Shown here: positions 1 through 7,763 of the stretch, in pieces
How positions within the stretch are numbered: position 1 is the stretch's first letter
Layout: each line of letters begins with the position of its first letter
Virus record (IMG/VR): IMGVR_UViG_3300024054_000217
Span: 1-21,034 of that record
Strand: one strand, 5' to 3'
Source of the DNA: a virus
Length of the DNA: 21,034 nucleotides
Notes under the pieces: generated by a model
The model's input: the letters and a program-made list of their open reading frames with translations, nothing else
Database searches by the model: none
Told to the model about the DNA's origin: nothing
Made by a program: the position numbers and the translations under genes

Positions 1-82
1 TGAAGACGGGGACCGCATCCTCGCCTCCCTTGCCATCACGTCACGAGCCTTCCAGCTCTCGGACAAAGGGAGTCCCAGGTGA
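1..82 (+). CDS. C-terminal tail of an upstream gene (partial, unidentified)
   Basis: An open frame enters from the left edge (first full codon at base 2) and ends at the TGA at 80-82, giving 26 visible residues that begin EDGDRILASLAI and end KGSPR. The stop overlaps the GTG start of the next gene (GTGA at 79-82), the same coupling used by other genes in this window, which is the main reason to believe it is real. The fragment is too short to assign a family. Its codons are GC-rich like the neighbours. Confidence 0.6.
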   Translation, partial: EDGDRILASLAITSRAFQLSDKGSPR

Positions 83-633
83 TCCGAGTCCTCGGCATCG
101 ACCCCGGGTTCGCTTCACTCGGGTACGCCGTCGTCGAACTCGAAGAGGAGAATCTCGTCCCGTTGCAGCTCGGAGTCGTACGTACGGAGAAGAGCAATAC
201 CAAGGCCAACGTGCTGGCCTCCGACGACAACGTGCGACGCATTCGCGAGATCTCCGGGACGATCTATACCCTCATGGAGGGCAAGCTTGCGATCTGTACC
301 GAGTCTCAGTCCTGGCCTCGAAACGCGTCTGCGTCGGCCAAGGTGGGGATGGCTTGGGGAGCCCTTGCTGGTTTTTCCGAGATTCTCGACATCCCGCTCT
401 TGCAGGTCAGCCCCATGGGCCTGAAGAAGGCGGTCACTGGCAACAAGGGCGCGACCAAGGAGCAGGTCATGGCGGCGCTCAACGAACGATTCGGTCGCGA
501 CTTCGCAGCAGAGCTGGTAAAGCAGGGAGTCCCGGCTTCGCAGCACGAGCACGCCTACGACGCGCTGGGGGCGGTGGTTGCCATGGAGAACAGCGAAACG
601 TTCCGGCTGGCGCGTAGGATGACGACGGGATGA
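79..633 (+). CDS. RuvC-like Holliday junction resolvase
   Basis: A 184-residue protein with the RNase H-like fold signature of RuvC-type resolvases. These enzymes cut four-way DNA junctions during recombination and, in phages, can clear branched DNA before packaging. Seen: an N-terminal first-strand motif LGIDPGFASLGYAVVE with Asp8, a central acidic residue in CTESQ (Glu75), and a C-terminal QHEHAYDAL motif with Asp161 and His158 at the positions of the last two metal ligands (HxxD instead of the DxxD of E. coli RuvC). The residues 110-135 (SPMGLKKAVTGNKGATKEQV) match the lysine-rich segment usual in RuvC. The start is GTG at 79, because the catalytic beta strand begins immediately after it and it overlaps the previous stop. 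Its own stop overlaps the SSB start (ATGA at 630-633), so the two are probably translationally coupled. The cut-site specificity cannot be read from the sequence. Confidence 0.85.
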   Translation: MIRVLGIDPGFASLGYAVVELEEENLVPLQLGVVRTEKSNTKANVLASDDNVRRIREISGTIYTLMEGKLAICTESQSWPRNASASAKVGMAWGALAGFSEILDIPLLQVSPMGLKKAVTGNKGATKEQVMAALNERFGRDFAAELVKQGVPASQHEHAYDALGAVVAMENSETFRLARRMTTG

Positions 634-935
634 GCGACGACGTCAACCACGTTTCGATCTCCGGCAACGTCGGGAAGATCGACTTCTCCACCACCGGGTC
701 TGGAGCCCCGGTTTGCACCTTTACGATCGCGAGCGATCGGAAGACGCCGGACCGAACCATCACGGCGTGGGTGAAGATCAACGTCTACCCTGTGGCTCTC
801 GTCACCGTCTGCAAGGCGAAGCTGGCGAAGGGTGTGAAGGTCTGGGTCGAAGGCGAGCTTATGAATCGAGAGGGGCGCATCGGTGAACTGACCGAGATCC
901 GCGCCCGACGCGTCCTTTTTCCTGAAGCGAGGTAG
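630..935 (+). CDS. Single-stranded DNA-binding protein-like (OB-fold)
   Basis: A 101-residue protein resembling the OB-fold core of bacterial SSB. Seen: an opening strand NHVSISGNVGKIDFS, a second strand VCTFTIASDR, a WVKINVYPVALVTVCKAKLAKGVKVWVEGEL block that corresponds to the SSB segment 'v.~fgklAe~~~~~l~KG~~v~V~Grl', and a last strand with LTEIRARRVLF. The acidic C-terminal tail that full-length bacterial SSB uses to recruit partners is absent; the protein ends in FPEAR, so it looks like a minimal OB-fold protein. It lies between a resolvase and a putative DNA-binding protein, fitting a role in replication or recombination. It starts by ATGA overlap with the upstream gene. Confidence 0.75.
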   Translation: MSDDVNHVSISGNVGKIDFSTTGSGAPVCTFTIASDRKTPDRTITAWVKINVYPVALVTVCKAKLAKGVKVWVEGELMNREGRIGELTEIRARRVLFPEAR

Positions 936-940
936 GTGCG

Positions 941-1933
941 ATGGGAGCAGCTAAAGTCGAGAGCATCGGAATCGGGTCGAAGGCGTGGGCAGGTAAGATC
1001 CGGAAGGAGGCCCAGGACCTCTCGAAGAACCTGGATACCGGGTACATCAAGATGGGCCAGCTTCTCTGGACCGTCTACAACACCCCCATCGACGGTGACC
1101 CGAAGAAGAACCCGATCTACACGATCTGGGGACACAAGACTTTCCGCGACTACGCGGAGGTCGAGCTGGGTCTGCACCACAAGAAGGCCGAGCGCCTTCG
1201 CGCGATCGGTGAAGTTCTCGACGTGAACCTTGCGGGGGCTCCGAAGGAGCTGCGCGAGCGGTTCATTGCGCTCGGGTGGTCGAAGGCAAGAGAACTGGCT
1301 CGCCTCTTCCGCATCAAGGCAGACAACAAGACCGTCGCCCGTTGGGTCGAGAAGGCGGAGCAGAGCAACTACCCGACGCTCATGCACACGCTCAAGAAGG
1401 CCATGGACCACATCGACAAGACCCCCTCCGGGTACGTCGACAAGGGTGATGCCTTCGCGGACAGCGAGGAAGAAGTCGAAGAAGCCGAGACGGAGGACGA
1501 AGAGGACGAGGTCGAGGACTCGGCGGAAGAAGACAACTGGCACGAGAAGCACCTCAAGCCGAAGGAGAAGGCGAAGAGCCCGAAGGACGACGAGGGCGTC
1601 GAGCTTCCGGAGACCGAACGTCAGCACCTCTTCAAGTTTCTCTGCTTCGACGAGCAGATCGACAACGTTCGCGACGCCATCGAGCGTGCCGAGGAGCTGG
1701 TGAAGGCGCAGGGCAACGTGCCCGCGCACGGAGGCTTCTCCACGAGCAACCTGCTCAGCCTGATCTGTATGGACTTCCTCGCCACCAACACCTTCGGCAA
1801 GAAGGGGGACCTCTCCGCACGCAAGCACTTTCTCGCGAAGCTGGAGCATCACCTCGGCATGAAGCTGATCGGTGTCGAGAACGGACAGGTCGTCTACGGC
1901 CTGAACACCCTCAAGAAGCTCGGCGAGGACTGA
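941..1933 (+). CDS. Putative DNA-binding protein with acidic linker
   Basis: A 330-residue protein of unproven function. Residues about 20-150 form a helical region (GYIKMGQLLWTVYN, then a TFRDYAEVELGLHHKKAERLR segment and GWSKARELARLF) that resembles a recurring phage/plasmid protein with 'WG..sf.eY.e.elGis..kA' followed by 'lGwtKarelar', thought to be DNA-binding; this is recall, not a search. Residues about 175-199 are an almost uninterrupted Glu/Asp run, followed by a Lys-rich stretch, i.e. a charged flexible linker. Residues about 220-330 are a second folded domain ending in YGLNTLKKLGED. A GAGG at 929-932 lies eight bases before the ATG. Its neighbours are SSB-like and ParB-like proteins, which favours a DNA-related role. 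No enzymatic motif is visible. Confidence 0.65.
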   Translation: MGAAKVESIGIGSKAWAGKIRKEAQDLSKNLDTGYIKMGQLLWTVYNTPIDGDPKKNPIYTIWGHKTFRDYAEVELGLHHKKAERLRAIGEVLDVNLAGAPKELRERFIALGWSKARELARLFRIKADNKTVARWVEKAEQSNYPTLMHTLKKAMDHIDKTPSGYVDKGDAFADSEEEVEEAETEDEEDEVEDSAEEDNWHEKHLKPKEKAKSPKDDEGVELPETERQHLFKFLCFDEQIDNVRDAIERAEELVKAQGNVPAHGGFSTSNLLSLICMDFLATNTFGKKGDLSARKHFLAKLEHHLGMKLIGVENGQVVYGLNTLKKLGED

Positions 1934-1934
1934 C

Positions 1935-2165
1935 ATGAACCAGTTTGCACTTCCGATCTCACAGAACGTCCTCTTCAACCAACTGGAGCTGTCCAGGAGC
2001 ATCCTGGAGAAGTGGACGAAGCAGGTCGAGACTCTCCCAGGCATCAACGCCCCGGGAGGGCCGGTGGAGCTGGAGCGCATCCTGCGTGAGATGATCGGAG
2101 AGCTTCAGCTCGTCTCCGGTCAGTGCGAATCCATCGCAGAGATCCTCGGGACTGCTATCGTCTGA
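1935..2165 (+). CDS. Small protein of unknown function
   Basis: A 76-residue protein beginning MNQFALPISQNVLFNQ. It starts one base after the stop of the upstream gene and ends two bases before the ParB-like start, so it sits in the same transcription unit. It is mostly predicted helical (LELSRSILEKWTKQVETL and VELERILREMIGELQLVSG), with a Gly/Pro turn GINAPGGP between the two helices, a pattern suitable for a helical hairpin or oligomeriser. I do not recognise a family. Conserved spacing and lack of a competing frame make it likely to be real. Confidence 0.6.
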   Translation: MNQFALPISQNVLFNQLELSRSILEKWTKQVETLPGINAPGGPVELERILREMIGELQLVSGQCESIAEILGTAIV

Positions 2166-2167
2166 TC

Positions 2168-2980
2168 ATGAAGAAAGCAGCCGCCAAGAAGATCTCCGTC
2201 CCGGACATGCGCCTCATTCCGGTCGAGGAGATCGAGCCGAACGGGTGGAATCCGAACGAGATGTCGAACGATGAGTTCGATGCGCTCGTTCAAGAGATCC
2301 GCGACGTGGGCTTCATCCAGCCGGTCCAGGTGGTCCCGATGGTGGACGGGAGTTTCCGCCTCCTCGGGGGTGAACACCGGTGGAAGGCGGCCAAGACGCT
2401 CGGGATGTACGAGATCCCTGCGGTCATCCTCTCGGAGATCAAGTGGCAGGAGGAGGACTTGCAGAAGCTCGTAACCGTGCGCCTCAATCACCTGCATGGG
2501 AAGACGAACGCGAAGAAGATGATCCCCATCTACCAGGAGATGGAGGCCAAGTACGGGGAGAAGGCGCTTCAGAAGCTCTTCGCGTGGACCGAAGAGGACT
2601 CCTGGAAGAAGTTCCTCAAGCAGATGAAGAAGACGGTCAAGAACGCGATGCCCAAGCACGTGGCGGACGCGATCAACGATCGGCTCGACGACTCAGACAC
2701 CGTCGAGGACATCCGCGACATCTTGAACACGATCATGAACCACCACGGAGACACGCTTCAGTACAGCTTCCTCGTCTTCTCCTTCGGATCGAAGGAGCAC
2801 GTCTACGTCACGATGACGAAGAAGACGAAGGCGGTTCTCGACAAGGTCCTGACCTTCTGCAAGGAGTGGGGCAAGGACATGAACGAGATCCTCCCCGGTC
2901 TGACGGAGGCGTGGCTCAAGGGTACCGAGGAGGCCGAAAAGAAGGAGCTGACGGCACAGGTGCCCGCGAAGGCTAGCTGA
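2168..2980 (+). CDS. ParB-like (ParB/sulfiredoxin fold) protein
   Basis: A 270-residue protein whose N-terminal third is a ParB N-terminal domain: LIPVEEIEPNGWNPNEMS (residues 17-33), an FIQPVQVVPM strand, and the nucleotide-binding box GGEHRWKAAKTLG at 67-79, equivalent to the GERR-type motif of ParB CTPases and ParB-like nucleases. Residues 85-170 are helical and charged; the last third (YSFLVFSFGSKEHVYVTM at about 189-206) looks like a separate alpha/beta domain. No ParA partner lies in the window. The ATG at 2168 is chosen over an upstream in-frame ATG at 2123 because the latter would overlap the previous gene by 43 bases and the domain begins only after 2168. Phage members of this family have been reported as DNA-binding factors, nucleases or regulators; which applies here cannot be decided. 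Confidence 0.75.
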   Translation: MKKAAAKKISVPDMRLIPVEEIEPNGWNPNEMSNDEFDALVQEIRDVGFIQPVQVVPMVDGSFRLLGGEHRWKAAKTLGMYEIPAVILSEIKWQEEDLQKLVTVRLNHLHGKTNAKKMIPIYQEMEAKYGEKALQKLFAWTEEDSWKKFLKQMKKTVKNAMPKHVADAINDRLDDSDTVEDIRDILNTIMNHHGDTLQYSFLVFSFGSKEHVYVTMTKKTKAVLDKVLTFCKEWGKDMNEILPGLTEAWLKGTEEAEKKELTAQVPAKAS

Positions 2981-2981
2981 T

Positions 2982-3010
2982 CCCTTCGGCGCCGTGGTAG
3001 AACCGGAGGG
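2982..3010 (+). promoter_or_regulatory. Intergenic stem-loop after the ParB-like gene
   Basis: CCCTTCGG at 2982-2989 can pair with CCGGAGGG at 3003-3010 (eight pairs, one U-G wobble) around a 13-base loop. It begins one base after the TGA of the ParB-like gene and ends five bases before the AGGAGG of the next gene. There is no T-run after it, so it is not a standard intrinsic terminator; an mRNA-stabilising or processing hairpin is more plausible. The GGCGCC inside is a competing short palindrome. Confidence 0.4.
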
Positions 3011-3014
3011 CTCC

Positions 3015-3020
3015 AGGAGG
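3015..3020 (+). promoter_or_regulatory. Ribosome binding site fixing the start at 3030
   Basis: A full AGGAGG lies nine bases before the ATG at 3030. It selects this start over the in-frame GTG at 2994, which would sit inside the stem-loop and has no Shine-Dalgarno. Confidence 0.75.
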
Positions 3021-3029
3021 ACTTCTCTC

Positions 3030-3743
3030 ATGACCCTTCAGGCACGAATCACCGAGGCCCGCTTCCTCCTCGAAGCGAACAAGGCCCGCAAGCCTCTCGT
3101 CGACTGCGCCAACGGTTGGCGCTCCTTCGTGCGTCTGGGAGACCGCTTCCTGGAGGCGGTCGAGAAGGTCATCGACGCGTCCGAGCGAGCCGCCAACGCC
3201 GAGGACCGCCTCACGGCCCGTAGGGCCAACAGCGACATCAGCGGCGCCATGTCCGTCGTGACGCAGGTCACCGGCCAGGCGTATGGGTTCTTCGCCACGG
3301 GTCGCGAGAATCTCTACGAGGTGGCCAAGCTCTACGGGCTCTCGACCAAGAGGCCGGGCAGCGGGTACGGGAAGAAGCCGACGCCGCTGGAGATGATGGC
3401 GGACGCGGAGATCATCAAAGCGCTGGCAAAGGGGTCGAAGGATCTCTCCTCGGGGATCCTCGCGATGCTCAACAAGGGTGCCGGTGTTTCGCAGTCGCTT
3501 CGCATGGCTGCTCAGCAGCCTGACGAACCTCCCTCCGAGGTGGTCGACGCTCTCGTCAAAGACGGCCTCGACTTCCGCGATGCGGTCAGCGTCAACGTCT
3601 TCGCCAGGACCAATGGCATCATGCGCCGCGCTGCGGAGCTGAGCCGAAGGAACTGGGAGCTGATGATGATGGAGGACTCGAAGCTCGGCTGGGTGGCCCC
3701 GTGGGAGCACGATCCCGAGATCGGAAACATCGAGCTGATCTGA
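3030..3743 (+). CDS. Protein of unknown function, 237 residues
   Basis: The protein begins MTLQARITEARFLLEANK and is mainly helical, with no signal peptide or membrane segment. A Gly/Lys/Pro-rich loop, STKRPGSGYGKKPTPLEMM, lies near residues 106-125, between an N-terminal helical half and a C-terminal half that ends WVAPWEHDPEIGNIELI. I do not recognise a family and see no catalytic motif. It has the best Shine-Dalgarno of this region, so it may be well translated. The next gene, the 1336-residue multidomain protein, begins nine bases after its stop, so the two are likely co-transcribed and could act together, for instance as an effector and a partner or chaperone; that is inference. Confidence 0.65.
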   Translation: MTLQARITEARFLLEANKARKPLVDCANGWRSFVRLGDRFLEAVEKVIDASERAANAEDRLTARRANSDISGAMSVVTQVTGQAYGFFATGRENLYEVAKLYGLSTKRPGSGYGKKPTPLEMMADAEIIKALAKGSKDLSSGILAMLNKGAGVSQSLRMAAQQPDEPPSEVVDALVKDGLDFRDAVSVNVFARTNGIMRRAAELSRRNWELMMMEDSKLGWVAPWEHDPEIGNIELI

Positions 3744-3752
3744 GAGGCGGCC

Positions 3753-6700
3753 ATGGCCGATGACTTTGTTCGTCCCGCGGGGACGGCACTCTGGGAAGAC
3801 AAGGAGCCTCTCCTCGACACACGCCTCGCTTCGGCGCGTCTGGACGAGGTCAAGATCATCGGCAAGAAGGGCGAGAAGATCCTCGTCTGGAAGAACTACC
3901 CGACCGGGGCGAAGCCTGTCTGGATCACGCTGAAGAACCTCGACATCCACAAGCCTGACCTCATGGACCCGCCCCCGGGCACCGAGGACGAGTACCCCGC
4001 CGTCGGCGACCTCGGGGATGGGGACGACGTGGTCCCTTTGCCGGGGCAGGACAAGGTCCCCGAGATGACCGGCTGGGTTCCGAGCGTGAAGCTCAAGAAC
4101 CTCGCCAAGAAGGTCCTCGACCTCGGCCTGGAGCCGCAGAACACGTTCAGCAAGGCCATCGCCGCAGGCGAACCGCTGCCCACCGTCATCCCCGAGCCCG
4201 CGGGTGTCGACCACCTTCCCAAGAAACCCGCCGAGGCTCCGCCTCCGGTCGAGCCTCCTGCCGGCGAGGAGCCGCCCAAGGAGCCCGAGAAGGCTGAGCC
4301 CCCGCCCGAGCAGGCCATGCCTGCCCCGGAGGTCCCCACGCTCGACGACGGGGAGTTCCAGGCCGCCCTGGCCACGAAGGACGCAGAGGCGCTCGGCAAG
4401 CACGCCGGTACGTTCACGTCATCGCAGGCGGACAAGCTCGCGGACTACGTCATCAACAGCGAGAACGGCTTCATGCTCCCTGACACGGGAGTTCTCGCAG
4501 CCAAGGCCCTCGCCAAGCACTTCTACAAGCTTGCGGCGACAACAGAAGATCCTGCGTCGTCCAAACAGAACAAGCACTACGGGGACTCGTGGGAGGCCAA
4601 AGCCGTCGCGCTGGAGAAGGAGCAGGAGAAGCAGAAGCCCAAGCCTGTCGTGAAGGACCCGGTGCCTCCGCCCGAGCCTGAGCCTGCTCCGGAGAACATC
4701 GAGCCGGACCTGGTCTTCAGCTTCAAGATGAAGCCCCCGAAGGACTGGAAGGCACCTGGCTTCGGAACGGCCAAGGTGCAGGCGAATGCGTGGGGGCTGA
4801 AGGACAACGAGTTCGTTCACCCGGGCAATCAAGAGATCTTCAAGATCAACGATCTCGGAAAGAACGAGTACGTCGATCCAAAGACGGGCATCGTCATCGA
4901 CATCTCCACTGGAGCCCCAGCGAAGGGTTCGAAGTCGATCTCCCCCTCGGGGAAGGTTCTGTCTCAGCCTTCCTTCGATGCCCCGCCTTCGGCTGCCCCG
5001 GCTCCTGTGCCTGCACCCTCGAAGGCTCCTCCCGAGGTTGCACCCCCGAAGCCCGAGCCGCCCGAAGCAGTCACTCCGAGCAAGGTCACCCCTGCGGACG
5101 TTCCTCCCCCGACGCCACCGGCGGAGCCCGAACCCGTCAAGACGACGAAGTCGAAGAAGGCCGCGCTCAAGATCAAGCCTCCGGCGGAATTGCCCGCCGC
5201 GAAGGACCTGAAGCTCGTCGGCTCCGGAAACTCCCTTGGCGGGGCCGGGGACAAGACCATCTACGAGGACGACAAGGGCCAGAAGTGGCTGCACAAGGCG
5301 GCCTACCAGAAGGGCGGCTCTGCGGCGAAACCGTACGCAGCCGCCGCTCAGCAGGTCTGGGCGGACATCGCGCGCTTCATCGACTCCGAGCACCTCCCCG
5401 TCGGAGTTCTGGAGGTCAACAAGAAGTTCGGTACGCTTCAGCCGCTCATCGATCTCGATCCCGCACAGCCAAACCTCAAGAATGTGGGGACGGAGACGCT
5501 CAGCGACGAGGACCGCGTTACCATCGCGCGCGAGCACGTGATGGACTGGCTCATGAGCCAGCACGACAGTCACTCGGCGAACTTCGTACGTCGCAAGGAC
5601 GGAAAGATCTTCAGCGTCGACAAGGAGCAAGGCTTCCGGTTCTTCGGATCGGACAAGCTCTCCGTCGACTACAAGCCGAACAGCGATCTCTACGGAGAGA
5701 ACCCGCCCTACTACAACGAGCTGTGGAAGAAGGCGGCCGATGGCAAGTACGACATGGACAAGCTCGCCGACTCCGTGAAGGCGACGATCGAAAAGATCGA
5801 GTCCATGAGCACGGGCGACTACATGAAGAAGCTGCGCCCGTACGTCGAGTCCTTCTACCCGGACAAGCCGGCGGAACAGGCGAAGCTCTTGAAGCAGATC
5901 CGCAAGCGCAAGCTCGACCTGCGCAAGGACTTCGAAGTGTTCCTCACCGGGCTCTACCGGAAGAAGGAAAGCACCGACAAGGGGGCCTACACCCTCGACA
6001 AGGGCTGGGTCTCTTCAGCCGCCGGCCCGAAGGTCGTGAAGAAGAAGAAGACCTTCAAGCTCGACGACGCTGGAAAGGAAAACTCCGCGCTGACGAAGGC
6101 GGGGTCAGGCTGGAACGTGAACCTTCCAGGCTTCGAAGGTGTTGTGCTGCGCCCCTACCACGACCCCACGAACCCGAGTCAGTCCGACGAGAACAAGATC
6201 ACGATCAAGGCTCCGGTGAGCGACTTGAACGCGGTCGAGAAGATCAAGAACTTCATGGACAAGTTGGGCTTGAAGCCTCTGGTCAACCCACTCAGTTCGG
6301 ACAGCTCCCACATCAAGGGCTCCCAGTACGTCATGATGTTCGCCTCGAAGAAGGACTTCGAGGCCGCCGGCATCGAGTACGAAGAGACTGTCGAGCCGCA
6401 GGACATCAGTCCGACGCCGTCGAGCGCGCGCTATCACCCGGACGATTACGAACACAACCCGACGACGAACAACGCGAACGAGCTGAAGCACATGGCTTCG
6501 ACGACGCTCGGGTACGGAGGCAAGCGCTACTCCTCGGACGGTCCTGCCGTCGAGGGTTCGACGAAGAAGATCAAGAGGTACGTCGACTCCTCGGGCGACT
6601 CGTACCACTACGTGACCTTCAAGCTGCGCCCTCACATGTGGAAGGACTTGGCCACCGAAGGGAAGGCTGGCTCGTTCGGCTTCCCGCTCGCGTCCTACGA

Positions 6701-7763
6701 CGCGAAGAACGATTCGTTCACGGAGATCGGAGGCTTCAGCGACTCGGTCACGACGCGTGTGTGGAAGGTGGGAAACAGCGAGGTCCATCTCGCGACGGGC
6801 AAGCAGAAGTACGCGTACATGGGGGGCGTCCACATGAAGATCCGCCCGAAGAAGGGGCAGTCTCATGAGGAGGCGGTGGCTGAGCTTCTCGATGCGATGA
6901 AGCCGGGCCTCTCAAAGCAGGTTCTTCGTGACCCGACGCCCGAGGAGAAGGAGACGCACCGCCTGAGCCAGCTCCTCTGGGCAAGCGCGCCGCAGGTCTC
7001 GGACAACCTCGCCGAAGGCGATCGGAACCCGGCCAAGCTGAAGGAGCTGCTCGCGAAGCACGGCATCTCGGAAAAGGACATCGAGAACACGACGCACGAG
7101 GAGGTCTTCCCTGGCTACGCCACCCACGTGCAGAAGGATCGATGGAAGAAGCTCGCGGGCGGGAAGTTCAAGTTCGGCTTCAACGGGGTCAACTCGATCT
7201 CCTCCGTCATCAACATCCTTCAGCACGGTCTCATGGGCATCGGCGACCGCAACCAGTCGGGCATCGCGAAGTTCGGTGCCTCGTACGAGGCAGACGTCGA
7301 GTCGGGCTCGGCAGACGGGATCCTTCTGCGCCCGGTGACCGACTCGGGAACGAAAAACTCCTTCCAGAACCACCCCTTTGCTGGTGTGGCCCAGGTCATC
7401 GTTCACCCGGGCGAGTACGACCGTCTCGATGCCTACCAGCACAACAGCGACAAGTTCGGGCGCTGCCGGGACGATTCGGGCGACTGGACTGCGCGCAAGA
7501 GCTTCACCGATACGATGGCAGCTCAGCAGAAGAACTACGCCACGGGCGCTGAGACGAGCTTCCGGAAGGGCATCCGCCCGGAGCGCATCCTGCGTGTCTG
7601 CGTCTCGAACGAGAGCCAGCGCAAGGACGCCATCAAGCAGGCGAAGGGCGCGGGGCTTCAGGAGGTCAACGGTGTCCCCATCGAAGACTTCATCGTCGTC
7701 GAAACGAGCTGCAAGGACGCGTGGGAGAAGTATGTGAAGCCCGTCGTCGAGGAAGACAAGTGA
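3753..7763 (+). CDS. Giant multidomain protein with kinase-like core and ART-like C-terminus
   Basis: A 1336-residue protein, the largest in the window. Three Pro/Glu-rich linkers (about residues 147-198, 295-320 and 409-464) separate small N-terminal modules from a catalytic region. From about 480 a Gly-rich loop (GSGNSLGGAGDKTIY) and a WLHKAAYQKG lysine strand precede MDWLMSQHDSHSANF (Asp605, Asn610) and FSVDKEQGF (Asp623): the order D..N..D matches the catalytic loop and metal-binding Asp of HipA and PI3/PI4-kinase-like proteins. Residues 1140-1336 (GVNSISSVINILQHGLMGIGDRNQSGI, Arg1166; GAETSFRKGI, Glu1267; then GVPIEDFIVV) resemble ADP-ribosyltransferase-type domains of the 'S..SIL..GL' kind; this is the weaker call. 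There is no signal peptide or membrane segment. A GAGG at 3744-3747 lies five bases before the ATG. The frame is intact. Possible roles are a virion-carried effector, a toxin or a structural protein; the kinase-like part is moderately sure. Confidence 0.7.
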   Translation: MADDFVRPAGTALWEDKEPLLDTRLASARLDEVKIIGKKGEKILVWKNYPTGAKPVWITLKNLDIHKPDLMDPPPGTEDEYPAVGDLGDGDDVVPLPGQDKVPEMTGWVPSVKLKNLAKKVLDLGLEPQNTFSKAIAAGEPLPTVIPEPAGVDHLPKKPAEAPPPVEPPAGEEPPKEPEKAEPPPEQAMPAPEVPTLDDGEFQAALATKDAEALGKHAGTFTSSQADKLADYVINSENGFMLPDTGVLAAKALAKHFYKLAATTEDPASSKQNKHYGDSWEAKAVALEKEQEKQKPKPVVKDPVPPPEPEPAPENIEPDLVFSFKMKPPKDWKAPGFGTAKVQANAWGLKDNEFVHPGNQEIFKINDLGKNEYVDPKTGIVIDISTGAPAKGSKSISPSGKVLSQPSFDAPPSAAPAPVPAPSKAPPEVAPPKPEPPEAVTPSKVTPADVPPPTPPAEPEPVKTTKSKKAALKIKPPAELPAAKDLKLVGSGNSLGGAGDKTIYEDDKGQKWLHKAAYQKGGSAAKPYAAAAQQVWADIARFIDSEHLPVGVLEVNKKFGTLQPLIDLDPAQPNLKNVGTETLSDEDRVTIAREHVMDWLMSQHDSHSANFVRRKDGKIFSVDKEQGFRFFGSDKLSVDYKPNSDLYGENPPYYNELWKKAADGKYDMDKLADSVKATIEKIESMSTGDYMKKLRPYVESFYPDKPAEQAKLLKQIRKRKLDLRKDFEVFLTGLYRKKESTDKGAYTLDKGWVSSAAGPKVVKKKKTFKLDDAGKENSALTKAGSGWNVNLPGFEGVVLRPYHDPTNPSQSDENKITIKAPVSDLNAVEKIKNFMDKLGLKPLVNPLSSDSSHIKGSQYVMMFASKKDFEAAGIEYEETVEPQDISPTPSSARYHPDDYEHNPTTNNANELKHMASTTLGYGGKRYSSDGPAVEGSTKKIKRYVDSSGDSYHYVTFKLRPHMWKDLATEGKAGSFGFPLASYDAKNDSFTEIGGFSDSVTTRVWKVGNSEVHLATGKQKYAYMGGVHMKIRPKKGQSHEEAVAELLDAMKPGLSKQVLRDPTPEEKETHRLSQLLWASAPQVSDNLAEGDRNPAKLKELLAKHGISEKDIENTTHEEVFPGYATHVQKDRWKKLAGGKFKFGFNGVNSISSVINILQHGLMGIGDRNQSGIAKFGASYEADVESGSADGILLRPVTDSGTKNSFQNHPFAGVAQVIVHPGEYDRLDAYQHNSDKFGRCRDDSGDWTARKSFTDTMAAQQKNYATGAETSFRKGIRPERILRVCVSNESQRKDAIKQAKGAGLQEVNGVPIEDFIVVETSCKDAWEKYVKPVVEEDK

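Noticed and set aside
30-617. Forward open frame over the resolvase gene
   Set aside because: Arg-rich low-complexity product in a different frame from the RuvC motifs.
785-2080. Long antisense open frame (431 codons)
   Set aside because: It covers several well-supported forward genes; its protein is low complexity (Leu/Val/Arg/Asp) as expected from the reverse strand of GC-rich codons, and there is no start context.
2123-2167. Upstream start for the ParB-like gene
   Set aside because: It would overlap the previous gene by 43 bases and add residues outside the domain; the ATG at 2168 fits the gap.
4790-6868. Forward open frame of 692 codons in another frame of the giant gene
   Set aside because: Arg/Gly/Ser-rich with no domain, no Shine-Dalgarno, and it lies wholly inside the giant gene.
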